From: Odiellus spinosus
Taxonomy: Eukaryota; Arthropoda; Arachnida; Opiliones; Phalangiidae
Direction: 5' to 3'
DNA length: 64,000 bases
Assembly (NCBI GenBank): GCA_963920705.1
Contig: OY987232.1
Span: forward strand, 11,719,726-11,783,725
The translations under genes were made by a program, and so were the position numbers. The notes beneath the pieces are model-generated. The model saw nothing but the letters and a program-made list of their open reading frames with translations, searched no databases and had not been told where the DNA came from. This document shows positions 1-11,439 of this stretch, in pieces (positions within the stretch are counted from its first letter, which is position 1; each line of letters starts with the position of its first letter).

Positions 1-81
1 AGAATATTGCTCAGCATTAGCCGAACATATTAGCTTAAATCCAAATCATTTCTTTCTTTTCAATAATGCAAAGAACTTAAA

Positions 82-462
82 GGGAGAATGAAAGGCCAAA
101 ATAACCTATTTTTAATCGATTAAGAATGCTAGCTCGGCGAACTAGGCGAGCACGAGCCGTATTTTTATTTTTTTTTAATATTCCCGTCTAATCTTGTCGC
201 CAATCACGAGCGAGTACGCGTATTTTTAATATACGCGTACTCGCTCCTGATTGGCGACAAGAACAGCCGCGAATATTTAAAAAAAAATACAGGTCGTGCT
301 AGCCTAGTTCACTAAGCTAGGCAGCCTAGGCTTAGCATCGGAACTTTGGAAATTGATTATAAAATAAAGAAATATTTTTGTTGAGTTATATTATTGTTTT
401 TCTCATTATTTTAGCATTCTTAATAGATTAAAAAATAGGTTGTTTCGGCCTTTCATTCTCCC
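82..462. repeat. Palindromic TIR (MITE-like) element
   Basis: The left end GGGAGAATGAAAGGCC is repeated inverted at 447-462. Pairing continues inward through an AATAGGTT-like block and an AGCATTCT block. A second inverted pair flanks the centre, around ACGCGTACTCGCTC near 210-250, so most of the element can fold on itself. No clear target-site duplication is visible and there is no coding capacity. It looks like a non-autonomous DNA transposon; the superfamily is unknown. Confidence 0.65.
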
Positions 463-1248
463 TATTACTATTTTATTCTTAATCTGTATGAATCTATAAA
501 TATACTTAAAAAAACGTATCCAAAATCAATGTCTCAACCGTGATAATGGTCCCAGTAGTTTTTTAGCTGAATACTGGTGTAGGGGTGACCACAAAGTTTC
601 CATATCGTGACCTAAAATGCGATTGTCCCGTATGTTAAAAGCAGACCTGATGGTGCCTTTGTACAAAGTTCGAAACTAGTAGTCTCTACACGTTTATTCT
701 TTTATTAATGTTGTGAATAGATTTTAAGTTCTACTACGTAATCAAAGTGGTTTTTAATTTCTTTTATTAATTTTATACGTGGTTACCGCCAAAGTTTTTA
801 AACTTTTAAACTTTTTATCATGAGTTGTGCTTGAAAATAACCAAATTAAGCCAACTTATAGTGTAGGAGGGCGTTTTGATGATTCACGGACTATAGAGAA
901 GAGTATCGTGATGAAAGAAACAGCGGAATTAAAGTAACACGATATTCATCGAAAATCCGTATTAACGAGATGTTATAGGCGAGGGCCTTCTTTCAATCGA
1001 TCTTGGTGTTGCTTTTAATTAAGACGTTTCGGGCCGAAGCGCTTCTTCAGTTCAATGTCAGTGTTAATTTTATTAAACATGTACTCTTGTTTTATGAAAC
1101 TACTTCTCAAACAAGCCGAAAAAACCCCATAATTACCTCGTCGTGTATAACGTATAGCTGAACTTGACCGAACCATAACTATAGTATTAAATTACACAAA
1201 GAGGATGTTTTGCACCCTTATAAAAGGATTCTTTATCCCATTCAGGTC
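463..1248. other. Unassigned AT-rich DNA
   Basis: No convincing open frame, repeat or RNA gene was seen between the palindromic element and the Copia insertion. Confidence 0.4.
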
Positions 1249-1253
1249 AAACT

Positions 1254-1592
1254 TATTAGAATATGTTTTTTTTTTGATGTAATGACCTTTGACCTAATTG
1301 ACCTACTAGGGGGCGTTTTCACCCATGATCCTTGTTAAGTTCGTCTGCTTAGAATACTCAATTTGTTCATTCCATTCTCTGCTCCCTCCCTGTACACTTC
1401 ATGGTTTTTAGTGAGAAGAATATCTTAGGTTAGCTCTAAGTTAGTTAATTTTAGTTATGTTTAAGTTATTAATATGAATTAAATAAACAAGTTATTTTGT
1501 TATAAATTATGGTAGTCATTTATTTAAGCCCTATCGACAATATATATTACGTGGACCTCTGAAGAAATGGACGACTATTTTCTCGTTCAACA
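1254..1592 (+). repeat. 5' LTR of Copia A
   Basis: 339 bp, matching 6225-6566. It begins TATTAGAATATG and ends GTTCAACA. The expected first dinucleotide of a Copia LTR is TG; both LTRs here begin TA, while the CA end is normal. The flanking AAACT duplication supports this start. Confidence 0.92.
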
Positions 1593-1605
1593 TGGTAGCA
1601 GTAGC
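1593..1605 (+). promoter_or_regulatory. Primer binding site of Copia A
   Basis: TGGTAGCAG directly abuts the LTR and complements the 3' end of arthropod initiator-Met tRNA. After nine bases there is an extra T before AGC. A degenerate second copy (TGATAGCAG) follows at about 1620 in a short tandem duplication of the leader. Confidence 0.7.
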
Positions 1606-1849
1606 TTTGGTGCTCAACTTGATAGCAGTAGTTTTTGGTGCTCCACATGGTCACAAGGCCTAACTTGGTTTCAACAATGACGACAACAATGGATGATGAT
1701 GCAATTTCACACTGGGCTTGTGTTGACTACACGTATAGTTAAGTACAACTGAATCGTTTTTTTTTAAAGAAGATTTTACTGGGAATTTATGAAAAGAGCA
1801 ACTTTCAACAATCTTTTTAAAGTGAAGATAACAGAGAGGGCTAACAAAT

Positions 1850-4800
1850 ATGGCGGAATCACAAAATTTTTCGAATTTTTCTATGGGACAATCAACTAAA
1901 TTGGATAGTCATAATTTTCGGACTTGGAGGTATGAGTTGGAACATATTTTGAAAGCATATCGTTTATGGGACATAGTCACTGGGGTTGAGACTATATCTG
2001 AGAAGAATCCAGAATCATTTAAAGCGAGAGAATCAAGAGCCCATGCTATAATAGCATTAAGCCTTAGTGAGGATGTCAGAGATATAATTATTGATAAACA
2101 TACATCGGCCGAAGCGTGGATAGCGTTAAGTAACGCATTTATGCCCAAATCAAGGGCTAGGATAGGAGCTTTATTGAAGGAATTTACAACAATCGAATAT
2201 CAGGAGGGCGAATCAATGAGTAGTTATATTGGAAGACTTACTCGCATTGTGAAACAATTAGCCGAAGCTGGGGAAACAATATCCGATGCGATGTTAGCTT
2301 ATCGTTTAATTGGCTCTTTACCTACTTCATATCAGATGTTGGCGGAACCCTTGTATTTATTATCGGATTCTGACTTTACGCCCACGTATATTAAGGATGC
2401 TTTATTGGCTGAATACGGAAGACGTACCATCGAAGCTGATCAGAAGTCAAATGCCTTGTCTGTTCAGAAAATATCTCAATCAAGACACAGTAAACAGCTA
2501 AATCATTCATCAGGAAACCGTGATCAACAACAATCCCCACTGAATAGTCAATCTTCTAGTCAAGGTCAACATTCAATGAACACTTATTCCAATCATCAAT
2601 CGACCAACAATTATCGGAGTCACCAATCGACAAACAATTATCAAGGTCAACCACAATTAAATACAATTCGTCCAAGTCAACAGTCAAACAATTATCGGCG
2701 ACATCAATCATCGGACAACTTTCATCGAAGTTTCAATTCGAGATTCAACGGAGACTGTTTTAAATGCGGTAAACGTGGTCATAAAGGGGTGGACTGTCGT
2801 AGTCGATATCAGTCACCGTCTCGTCAGCCATTTCACGAAGATAGAACAAAAGCGAGTCTCGCTTTCGCCTGCGTTACTGAGCTAGAAGCGGATAAATGGG
2901 TGATCGATTCTGGAGCGACACATCATTTTTGCAATAAAAAGGAATGGTTTTCATCATATCAGCCTCACACGTCAGATGTTGGTGTTGGTTTTGGAAATAC
3001 TCGAGCAATTGGTACAGGAAATATTTGGATTTAAGTGGGAAATATCGACCTTTGCCTGAAGAACGTCATTCATACCCCAGATATGAGACACAATTTAATA
3101 TCAGCACGTTTATTGGACGCGGCTGGTTTCAAGGGAGTATTTCATAAATCGAATTTACGAATATTTGAAGATGGAGTTTATCTATTCGAGGCACCATTAA
3201 AGAAGAATTTTTATACTATTGATGCGACAGTCTTCTTAACCGATCAACCTATTCCAGCAGCTTATAATACGATGGCCGAAGATACAAATTCTAGTCTACT
3301 CAATCTATGGCACCGACGATTAGGCCATGTCAATATCGATGATCTCAAATACTTAATGAAACACGACATGTTACGAGGGATGGATTCCGTAAAAGGAGAA
3401 CTAGCGCCCTGCACTTCTTGCAAACTAAGTAAAAGTACTAAACAAAGTCACGTATCTTTGGATGGCATCAGAAGCACAGAAGTTTTACAATTGGTTCATA
3501 CAGATGTCTGGGGACCAGCGCCAGTTTATTCGCTGGGAGGCGCAAAGTATTACGTCAGTTTTGTGGATGATTATAGTCGTTTCGTTACAATATATACAAT
3601 GCAAAAGAAAAGCGACGTTTTATCATGTTTCAAGAAATATCGAGCCAAAGTAGAACGCCAAACTGGTAAGAAGATTAAAACTCTACGGTCCGACAATGGA
3701 ATGGAATATTGCGGTCAAGAATTCGAAAATTATTGCGAGCAACTCGGAATTCACCATGAGAAGAGTAATGTTTATTCACCACAGATGAATGGAACAGCGG
3801 AGAGAATCAATAGAACTCTCTTGAACATGGTCAGAACTTTTATTGAAGATGCCAAATTACCAAATTATCTTTGGGCTGAACTCGTAAAAACTGCGGCTTA
3901 CTTGAAAAATAGAATCAAACATTCGCAACTCGGAGGCAAAGTACCGCTAGAATTATGGATGAGACGTAAACCAGGGGTGGCACATCTGAGAAGTATCGGA
4001 TGTATAGCATTTGCCAACCTTCCTAAACAAGTTCATAGAAGTAAATTATCTCGTCGTGCAGAAATCGGAATTTTAATCGGTTACGCCTTTCATACCAAAG
4101 GATACCGAATATGGTTACCTTGTAAACGGGATGTCATTGAAACAAAACATGTTTCCTTCGAAGAAAACAAACTTGGAATTCAATATCTCACGGATGTAAA
4201 TTTGTACGAAGAACAATCATATTTGGATTGGTCTATTTTTCAATGGCAGGAAGAACCGGAAATTCAACCTACCAACGTTGTATCAGAAGAAAATATTCCA
4301 GCAGTTCAAGTTGAAGTAGTTCCTAACGTTCAAATCGGAACCAATACCCGTCCAAAACATGGTATAGTCAAGGGCTGGATTAGAGAAGTCGTAACGCGTC
4401 AAAGTGGAAGAACAAAAGGAGAAGTAGATATATACTACCGTAAAAATCCTGACGGGCCTAGACAACGATCATTAACTATGGTTAAAGATTATATGAGAGA
4501 TAATCTCAATGAAAATATCAACCTATTCGATTTTTCCAAGAAGAATACAATATCTAACGCAAAGGCACCGGTTAATCCACCATTAATAGAAGAAGAACCT
4601 GACAGCGACGATGAAGAATTCGTGGAAGCTAATTGCGCAGAAATAATAATTCCCAAAACTTATGATGATGCGGTAAAGTCTTCCGAAGCTAACGAATGGA
4701 GATTAGCTATGGAAGAAGAGGTAGCAACTTTGGAAGAACGTGGCGTAATGGAGAAAGTTAAGAAACCCGACAACAAGAAAATCATAGGATGTCGATGGGT

Positions 4801-6202
4801 GTACACCATAAAGAAGGATAACAATGGAAATATACTTCGTTATAAAGCTCGTTTAGTCGCTCAAGGGTATAATCAAATCGAAGGCGTCGACTATGACGAA
4901 ACATTTTCACCGGTTATAAATTTTTCATTAGTTCGACTCTTCATCGTACTCTTCGTCGTTACACTTGGCTGGGTACATAATCACATTGACGTCAAAAACG
5001 CGTATCTTTACGGAAAACTGGATAGCGAAGTTTTTATGAAAGCAATACCAGGATTTGGTTTCCGCGATGAATCAACATGTTTACGTTTGCGGAAAGCCCT
5101 TTACGGTTTACCACAAAGTGGTCGTCAGTGGTATTTGGAATTGGACAAATCATTTAAAGAACTTGGTTTCCACAAACTTAGCGGAACGAACTGCATTTAT
5201 TTTATACCCTTCAAAACTATCGTTTTAGTCTACGTAGATGACTTTGCTGTTTTATCCGCAAATAATAATGGTTTGAAGGAAATATTAAAGTTATTGTCAA
5301 ATAAATATCAACTGAAGAATCTCGGACGGATTACTAAGTTTCTTGGAGTAGAATTTGAACATAGACAGGATGGTTCAATCAAGATACACCAATCGAGTTT
5401 TTGCGAAAAACTCTCAGAACGTTTTCATATCATTTGCGATGTACCGGTATCACTTCCTGCTAGCCCAACAAACATTCTGTCACGAAACGACTGTCCAACG
5501 ACTGAAGACGAGAAGCAAGAAATGAAGCGGTACCCATATAGATCTCTTATAGGATGCTTGTTATTTTTGGCACAACGAACTCGCCCTGACATTTTATATA
5601 CAGTTATATCGTTGTCGCAATATAACTGTAATCCAGGTATAACTCATTGGAACCGTTTACAACAATTACTACGTTACGTAATCTCCACATCAAATTTGGG
5701 ATTAATTTATAGACGTCAGGAAAATCCTGTACTAACAATTTTTACAGACAGTGATTGGGGTTCAAACCGCGGTACCAGAAGATCATGTTGCGGTTATATA
5801 TGCTATCTCGGATCATCGCCATTTTCCTGGAGATCATACTATCAGAAGTCAGTTTCCCTCTCGACAATGGAGGCAGAGTACGTCGCTCTTGCAGAAGCGG
5901 TTACAGAATTAATGTGGCTTCAACCGATTTTACAAGGACTGGAAGGTTTCAATGTGAATCTAAATGGACCATTACCAACGATTTTTTGTGACAATCAATC
6001 AGCAATTCATTTTTCGCGCAACGCGGTAGAAAACAATAGATCTAAACATATCGATATCAAATTTAATTTTATTCGAGAAAAACTAAATAATTTCAATTTA
6101 AAACATGTATCGAGTAAGAAAAATATTGCTGATGTATTTACTAAATCGTTGTCAAAAGATATATTTCTAAATTATGTAAGAATGTTAAAATTAGAAGATT
6201 AG
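1850..6202 (+). pseudogene. gag-pol: Copia gag-pol polyprotein with MBD-like domain, one internal stop
   Basis: The polyprotein packages, reverse-transcribes and integrates the element. It starts at ATG 1850 (MAES). Visible in order, counting the stop as a position: Copia Gag (about 15-190); CCHC knuckle at 303-316; protease motif DSGA at 353; a TAA stop as codon 395 (3032-3034); the pre-integrase zinc region WHRRLGH near 488; integrase D552, D615, E651 (DD35E); an MBD-like segment at about 838-899; RT with YVDD near 1130; RNase H with FTDSDW and ADVFTK. The frame is the same on both sides of the stop, so this is a single nonsense change rather than a frameshift. The stop lies inside the protease, not at a gag/pol border, so programmed readthrough is unlikely. 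Confidence 0.93.
4361..4546 (+). other. MBD-like (methyl-CpG-binding) segment in Copia A
   Basis: The segment begins at KGW (4370-4378) and contains TRQSGRTKGEVDIYY, then a QRS triplet, and ends DFSKKN. In MeCP2 the methyl-CpG contacts are R111 (in RKSG), D121 (in DVY) and R133 (in FRS). The equivalents here are R at 4397-4399, D at 4427-4429 and R at 4466-4468. The likeness to the MBD family is by eye. It sits between the integrase core and RT, in the same place as in element B at 17526-17711. DNA binding is inferred. Confidence 0.78.
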
Positions 6203-6212
6203 CCATTATTTC

Positions 6213-6224
6213 AAAAAGGGGGAA
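6213..6224 (+). promoter_or_regulatory. Polypurine tract of Copia A
   Basis: AAAAAGGGGGAA immediately precedes the 3' LTR, ten bases after the gag-pol stop. This is the expected plus-strand primer. Confidence 0.85.
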
Positions 6225-6566
6225 TATTAGAATATGTTTTTTTTTTTTTTATATAATGACCTTTGACCTAATTGACCTACTAGGGGGCGTTTTCACCCAT
6301 GATCCTTGTTAAGTTCGTCTGCTTAGAATACTCAATTTGTTCATTCCATTCTCTGCTCCCTCCCTGTACACTTCATGGTTTTTAGTGAGAAGAATATCTT
6401 AGGTTAGCTCTAAGTTAGTTAATTTTAGTTATGTTTAAGTTATTAATATGAATTAAATAAACAAGTTATTTTGTTATAAATTATGGTAGTCATTTATTTA
6501 AGCCCTATCGACAATATATATTACGTGGACCTCTGAAGAAATGGACGACTATTTTCTCGTTCAACA
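6225..6566 (+). repeat. 3' LTR of Copia A
   Basis: 342 bp. It is the same as the 5' LTR apart from a longer T-run and about two substitutions next to it. It starts TATTAG, ends CAACA, and is followed by the duplicated AAACT. Confidence 0.92.
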
Positions 6567-6847
6567 AAACTCATAAAGTGAGAGAAATTATTTGTAAACG
6601 AAGCAATGTAATATTTTTAAAATTGTAGTTAATTGCTTGTCTTGTACTGCAAAGTTTTTATTTTGATTACATTTTTGGTAAAACGGATTAAGACGACCTG
6701 AATTAGTTAAATGACCCTTTTTAAGGGTGTGAAGCAGCCTCTTTTTTTGTAACACTTTGTTCCCTTTTAGAGAAAATAAACATTTTTAATTAGTAAAAGT
6801 GCACATTCCTAAAATCTCCTAGATTACGACATCGCTGAGCTTTAAAC

Positions 6848-7034
6848 CCCTTACGGAAAAATGTTAGTCTGATCTGAAGAGGTCTTCAAGAACTCTACAG
6901 TAGTCTTAGGGAAGTCTAAGAATTCACCAAGACTTAATGACATAATGGAAGACTTCCCCAAGACCTCTTAAGACTACATAAGACACCCAAAAGACTTCCC
7001 CAAGACCTCTTAATACTAACTTTTTTGGTAAGGG
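6848..7034. repeat. MITE, CCCTTAC family, copy 1
   Basis: Ends are CCCTTACGGAAAAA and the inverse of CCCTTACCAAAAAA. The interior carries repeated AGACTTCCCCAAGACCTCTT blocks. A related copy in the other orientation lies at 13438-13597. No coding capacity. Confidence 0.7.
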
Positions 7035-7671
7035 AACCCCACACCCAAACTCGTACACATATTAAATATAATATGGCCAGTGTTCCTTTTTCAGAAAAAA
7101 TATACACCTTTTACACATTTCACAATTTTTACCTAAATTTAGCCTCGAGGGTCTTTTTAGCTTTAATTCTTACAAACTAATGCTGAATAACGAATATAGC
7201 GAAAATTTTAGGCTTCAAATTATACGTAGTTAAGAGACTGGTACATAATCTCGTTGTCTCAGATTAAATTCAAGTAGCCTTCGAATCTCAATAATGACTA
7301 CTTGGTCTAACAAAGAAACAACGATTTTAATTGTAAAAAGAATCTTTCAATGACTAAGCGTTAAAAATAATTCTACTTCCTTAGTTACAATTTCTCAACT
7401 GCTCTAGCTATATATTTGGTTCAAAAACGTAATTTCCCCCCCCCCCCCTGTCTCTGACTTTCGCAAGCCCCCTGTGCATGGGGGTCGATCCATTCAACTG
7501 AGTCCCAGTGGACCGAATCCCATTCGTCCGAAAAATTCTAGCTAAAATATTAAAAATCTAGACCAACGGCGGGTTTCGATTTAATGGGAATATTACCCCA
7601 TTCGATATATATTACTTTATATATGAAGCAATATTTTAAAAGCTGAAATAAATATGTTATATTTCTATGGG

Positions 7672-7772
7672 GTTTTCGTCTCACAGTGGTCTAGTGATAA
7701 AGCGTCGGTGTAACACTCAGAAAATCTCGGTTTGAGTCCCCATCGGTAAAGGTAAGCTCTCAAAAAAAAAAG
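7672..7772 (+). repeat. tRNA-like SINE fragment
   Basis: An A-box-like TGGTCTAGTG (7687-7696) and a B-box GGTTTGAGTCC (7729-7739) are correctly spaced for a tRNA-type RNA polymerase III promoter. A run of ten A follows at 7762-7771. The stems do not close into a clean tRNA, so a SINE head or retroposed tRNA relic is more likely than a working tRNA gene. Confidence 0.5.
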
Positions 7773-7870
7773 ATTTAAACTTTGTTTGTAAACAAATCAC
7801 ATTAAATCATAAATAATAACTTACAGCTGCGCTATAGAGATATTCATCTTTGGGAAAGCGTGATTAACAA

Positions 7871-8890
7871 TACTGTATCCAACGAAAGATGAGCCCTGAG
7901 AATTTCGCCCAAATTTTGGTCGCCACCATTGACCACATAAAAATGTATTAAAAATGTCCACTTTATCGTCGTGTAACTTTGGTATCTTTGACCGTCGATA
8001 CTATAAAATTAGAATTCTTCTTGGCACCTTCATTCTTCACTTGTATCCATATCAACTCAATTGGGTTAAAATAGCTATGGTATGGCTCATGGAGCCATTT
8101 CGGCATGTCGACTTTATGAGTTGCTGTGGAGGTGCTGTGTCCACAATAACTGAGTGTCCATGAAGATGGTCAGATTTTCAATGTTAGGGAGTAGTTGCTT
8201 CTTTGAAGCATTTGGCGTTCATGTCGTCATGATTGTCTGCAAGCCCGGATTTAGATGGAAATTTTAAGAGTTCCTTCTTCAAAAACCTTTCGAGGAGCCC
8301 ACGTGAAGTGCAACGTCTCTGTCCTTTACCAGAAGTTACTTTTGAGCCATATACATCTTCGGACTACCAACATTGCGATACCGTATGGTTCGTTTACCCA
8401 CACCTCGTCTATAAAAGTAACATTGCCCTTCAAATCAATACATATTACAGTTTTAAGAAATTGCCGACGTCGAGCCACGATGTCAGTTATAAGAGGCTTG
8501 CCTTTTTAAATTCGAACAAAGTTTTTTAAGTATTTGTAATGATTCATGGGTACCACTGAAAATGGCTTGTCTTTCTTTGCTATCTACAGTCGGGAGCTCT
8601 TTGCCTTTATATAATTGGTGTATTCTACGTCTAATAACTTCAAGGTAGAGATATCTAACTTAGTAACTGATGATGGCTGGCTACTAGACTTCCCGGCACT
8701 CTGGGCAACATCGGCGTATGATTTTCCTAGCTCCTCAGCTTCTCTCATTTCCTTCTGAATCCTTGCTCAACCAGAATCCCGTTGCACTTTCTTTTAAAAT
8801 AATGGGCTACGCTGGACACACTTATTCAACCCTGACGATGGATATAAGAGCCTCTAAAACATATCGGTACGTTAAAGTAACTAAGCGCTG
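7871..8890 (-). pseudogene. Decayed DDE transposase (Tc1/IS630-like), copy 1
   Basis: Read on the minus strand, short stretches of a DDE transposase remain in the right order across several frames. First comes an N-terminal helix-turn-helix-like part (MREAEELGKSYADVAQSAG). Then TFIDEVWVNEP, which resembles the first catalytic-Asp strand. Then a VIVDTAP-like piece, and near the end NPIELIWIQVK, the usual C-terminal signature. Frameshifts and stops separate them, so it is inactive. The stretch at 7871-7935 recurs at about 20740-20800, downstream of another N-terminal fragment of the same family. Confidence 0.65.
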
Positions 8891-9106
8891 TACACTGTTA
8901 TAGATTAATACCAATCACGATAAAATGAACACAAAAAATTAAATATTGATTTAGATTAAAACTTTAATCAAAAGAAGCTGGGAAACCAAAATGTAACCTC
9001 CCCAACTACAACGTAACCTAACGCAAACCCAACCTAACCTAAAATATTTAAATTGATAATTGTGTCTATTCAAAGGGACATATTATAAACAGTTAAAAAA
9101 TATCAA

Positions 9107-9284
9107 TTTATTCCATAAAAGTAAACGCCCAGTAGCTTAATACCTTCAGCAAAGGTCCAGGCGTGTAAATAGTGAAATCGAAAGCGTCACTCTTTTGGAG
9201 ATGGGAGGCAAAACTATAGTACGTTTACCTGGCCCTTTGCTGAAAGGATTAAGCTACGGGGCGTTGTTTACTTTATGGAATAAA
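9107..9284. repeat. MITE with about 50-bp inverted ends
   Basis: TTTATTCCATAAAAGTAAAC at the left pairs with the inverse at 9265-9284. Pairing continues through GCCC.GTAGCTTAATACC and CAGCAAAGG.CCAGG. Non-coding; the superfamily is not clear. Confidence 0.65.
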
Positions 9285-10500
9285 GCGAATGACTTTTTAC
9301 AATTGAAATTAGCAATCCTCTGTAATGTGTAAAATAACCCTTTACACAAAATAATTTAATTGCAGAACAATTAACAAACATAAATATATCAAATAAACCC
9401 ACAAAAAAGTCAATTCGAGTCAAAAGTATTCCTCTTACCACTACCAAAGAGTGAGTTGAATAAGAGGGAGTCAAAATAACATCAGTAAATTTCAATTTTT
9501 AACACAGGAAATCTTAAGAAATAGATTCTGCAAATATTACCTAAATTATGCATTTATTTTAATCTAAAAATTCTAAAATCCAGAAAAAAAAAATTAAGTA
9601 ACATATTGATAAGCCAATTGAAATAAGATTAAAACATAAATAATCTCGACGTGACTTCCACAGATTAATAAAAAAAACTACATGGATCTAATTTGATGAT
9701 TCACTATTTTTACGTGGAGGGATTACGTCACTCCACGTTATAAAGAGACCCCTCGAAATACATATGTAGTTTCCTACCCTTCGTGTTCCTCCTTAAAAAA
9801 GGGCAATTCGTCGTCGGCGACATCGCGATGGTTCTACCTTCTTTCTCGACAGAGGCCCTGGGCCCATCTGCCATATTCCTATTCAGCTCGGTCTATGGCA
9901 AGAGGCAAAAATTGGCACCAATCAGACGGCGCCATACTCAGGATTTTTACGTGAATTGTTAGTTTTGTGTTCCCTCTTCGCCTTGTATATATATTGTACA
10001 CTTTTTTATTATTTCTACTATTCCCACAATTACTTTAAGTACTCGATTGACCATCACTCCACGTTCATCCAGACTGTCTGGATACCTCTTGTTTCGAAGG
10101 TTAAGATCCGTCCCCACTCGGCGTAAATCTGACCGAAACACAACATAAAGCCCTCTGCGTTATATTTTTTTACGCACAACTCGACTTAAATCACTTTCAG
10201 TGGGACTTAAATCATGTTCTAATATTTGCGCAGAGACCGACGTAAGCCGACGTAAATTTATTTAAAGGACCAATGGAAATTCGTTTCGTGATGACTCTCC
10301 CTCTGACGTCAGGGCTTAAAAATATCCGTTTCTAAAATGGTGTTAGCCATTGAAATTAAATATATATATACACTAATCGTCGAATTAATGGACTGAAATG
10401 AAATTTATTCTTCGGCTATGCATTTGTAATTTCCGCTAAAATTAAATCAACCACTAAAATCATTTTAATGAATTTTCGGAGTAAAAAAAGAGCTTCTAAT
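9285..10500. other. Unassigned AT-rich DNA
   Basis: A GC-richer patch at 9780-9940 stands out in composition, but no convincing frame, splice pattern or repeat was seen. Confidence 0.35.
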
Positions 10501-10852
10501 TCAGATTTTCATAAGTCAAAAAGTTGAAAATATCACTAAGCCTCGGTCGCCGTAGCGTAGGCTGCTCTGTTGACTAGCCCCCTAGGACGCTACACGGAAT
10601 AGTAATCATAGGGAATGCTTTCGTTTAAAAAATTTTCTCACCCGAAATCTTCCGCTTTCGATATTAGAAGAGCTTTAGTACATAATATATGTAAGGATTG
10701 CATAAATTAATACCAATAGGGTACTAATTATTTGAGAGGAAATACTAATACAGGTTTTCATAAGCCAAATAGTGGAAAATATCGCTAAGCTCGATCGCCG
10801 TAGCTTAGGCTGCCTATAGGCACTACACCGCTAGGCGGAATAATAATGGGAA
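10501..10852 (+). repeat. Diverged direct repeat pair of about 110 bp
   Basis: 10501-10615 and 10751-10852 share the pattern TTTTCATAAG.CAAA.AGT.GAAAATATC.CTAAGC, then TCGCCGTAGC.TAGGCTGC and a GGAATA.TAAT end. The spacing is about 250 bp. This may be two monomers of a larger tandem repeat or two fragments of one mobile element. Confidence 0.6.
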
Positions 10853-10946
10853 TTTTAGGATACCTGGGCTTATCAGAAAAACATGAAAAATAATATTCTT
10901 TTGGCTATCTCAAATATATAGTAGCTTTATGCCGTGATATAATTAA

Positions 10947-11126
10947 AGCTACGTTCACACTTGACACTTTGGAACCGTTTTCAAACCGTTTCGAATGTTC
11001 AAATCGACTTTTAAAGATATTAATTTTGTTTCTTGATCAAAGGTCTACACGGGTGACCCCAAAATTTAATAATTTGACCTTTCCAAAACGGTTAAAAACG
11101 GTTTCAAAGTTAAGTGTGAACGTGAC
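10947..11126. repeat. MITE with TTAA target duplication, 180 bp
   Basis: TTAA lies at 10943-10946 and 11127-11130. The ends carry inverted ACGTTCACACTT blocks, followed by inverted AACCGTTTT copies. A TTAA duplication points to the piggyBac or Kolobok type. Confidence 0.65.
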
Positions 11127-11439
11127 TTAAGTGAATTGAAACAATATACATTTAAATAAAATTAAAAATATTAAAATGGTTAAACTTAATCTAATTAATA
11201 AAACAGCTGCAACTTTAAATCAATATAAAGTATAATTTACAAGATATTTAAGAAATTATCTAAGAATTTTGAGTGTTTAATACCAGCTTGAGTTTTTCTG
11301 AACGCGCTTAAACTCAAGCATTGGTAGTGTAAGCTAGGCTTGCTGAAAACTGAAGGTGGTTTGGATCGTCTAGTAAGAGTTCTACTACTATACTCTAGTT
11401 AATAGATCGATCATACTCGGAGTAAATGTAACCACTTGT

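Larger units (their letters stand above)
1254..6566 (+). mobile_element. Copia LTR retrotransposon A (with MBD-like domain)
   Basis: This is a complete 5.3-kb Ty1/copia-type element. Two LTRs flank a leader, a gag-pol frame and a purine tract. The 5-bp target-site duplication AAACT is exact at 1249-1253 and 6567-6571, which fixes the boundaries. The LTRs differ only in a T-run length and about two bases just after it, so insertion was recent. The order Gag, protease, integrase, RT, RNase H is Copia-type. One in-frame TAA at 3032 breaks the polyprotein, so this copy is probably not autonomous. The frame holds an unusual MBD-like segment after the integrase. Confidence 0.95.

Noticed and set aside
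3032..3037. Programmed stop-codon readthrough between gag and pol
   Set aside because: The stop lies after the protease active site, not at a gag/pol border, and the TAA G context is not a known readthrough signal.
7681..7750. Functional tRNA gene
   Set aside because: A and B boxes are present but the acceptor and anticodon stems do not close; the trailing A-run fits a SINE.
9000..9045. CCTAACC-type runs here and near 31170 as interstitial telomere repeat
   Set aside because: They are short and irregular, not a clean (TTAGG)n array; such runs are common by chance in arthropod AT-rich DNA.
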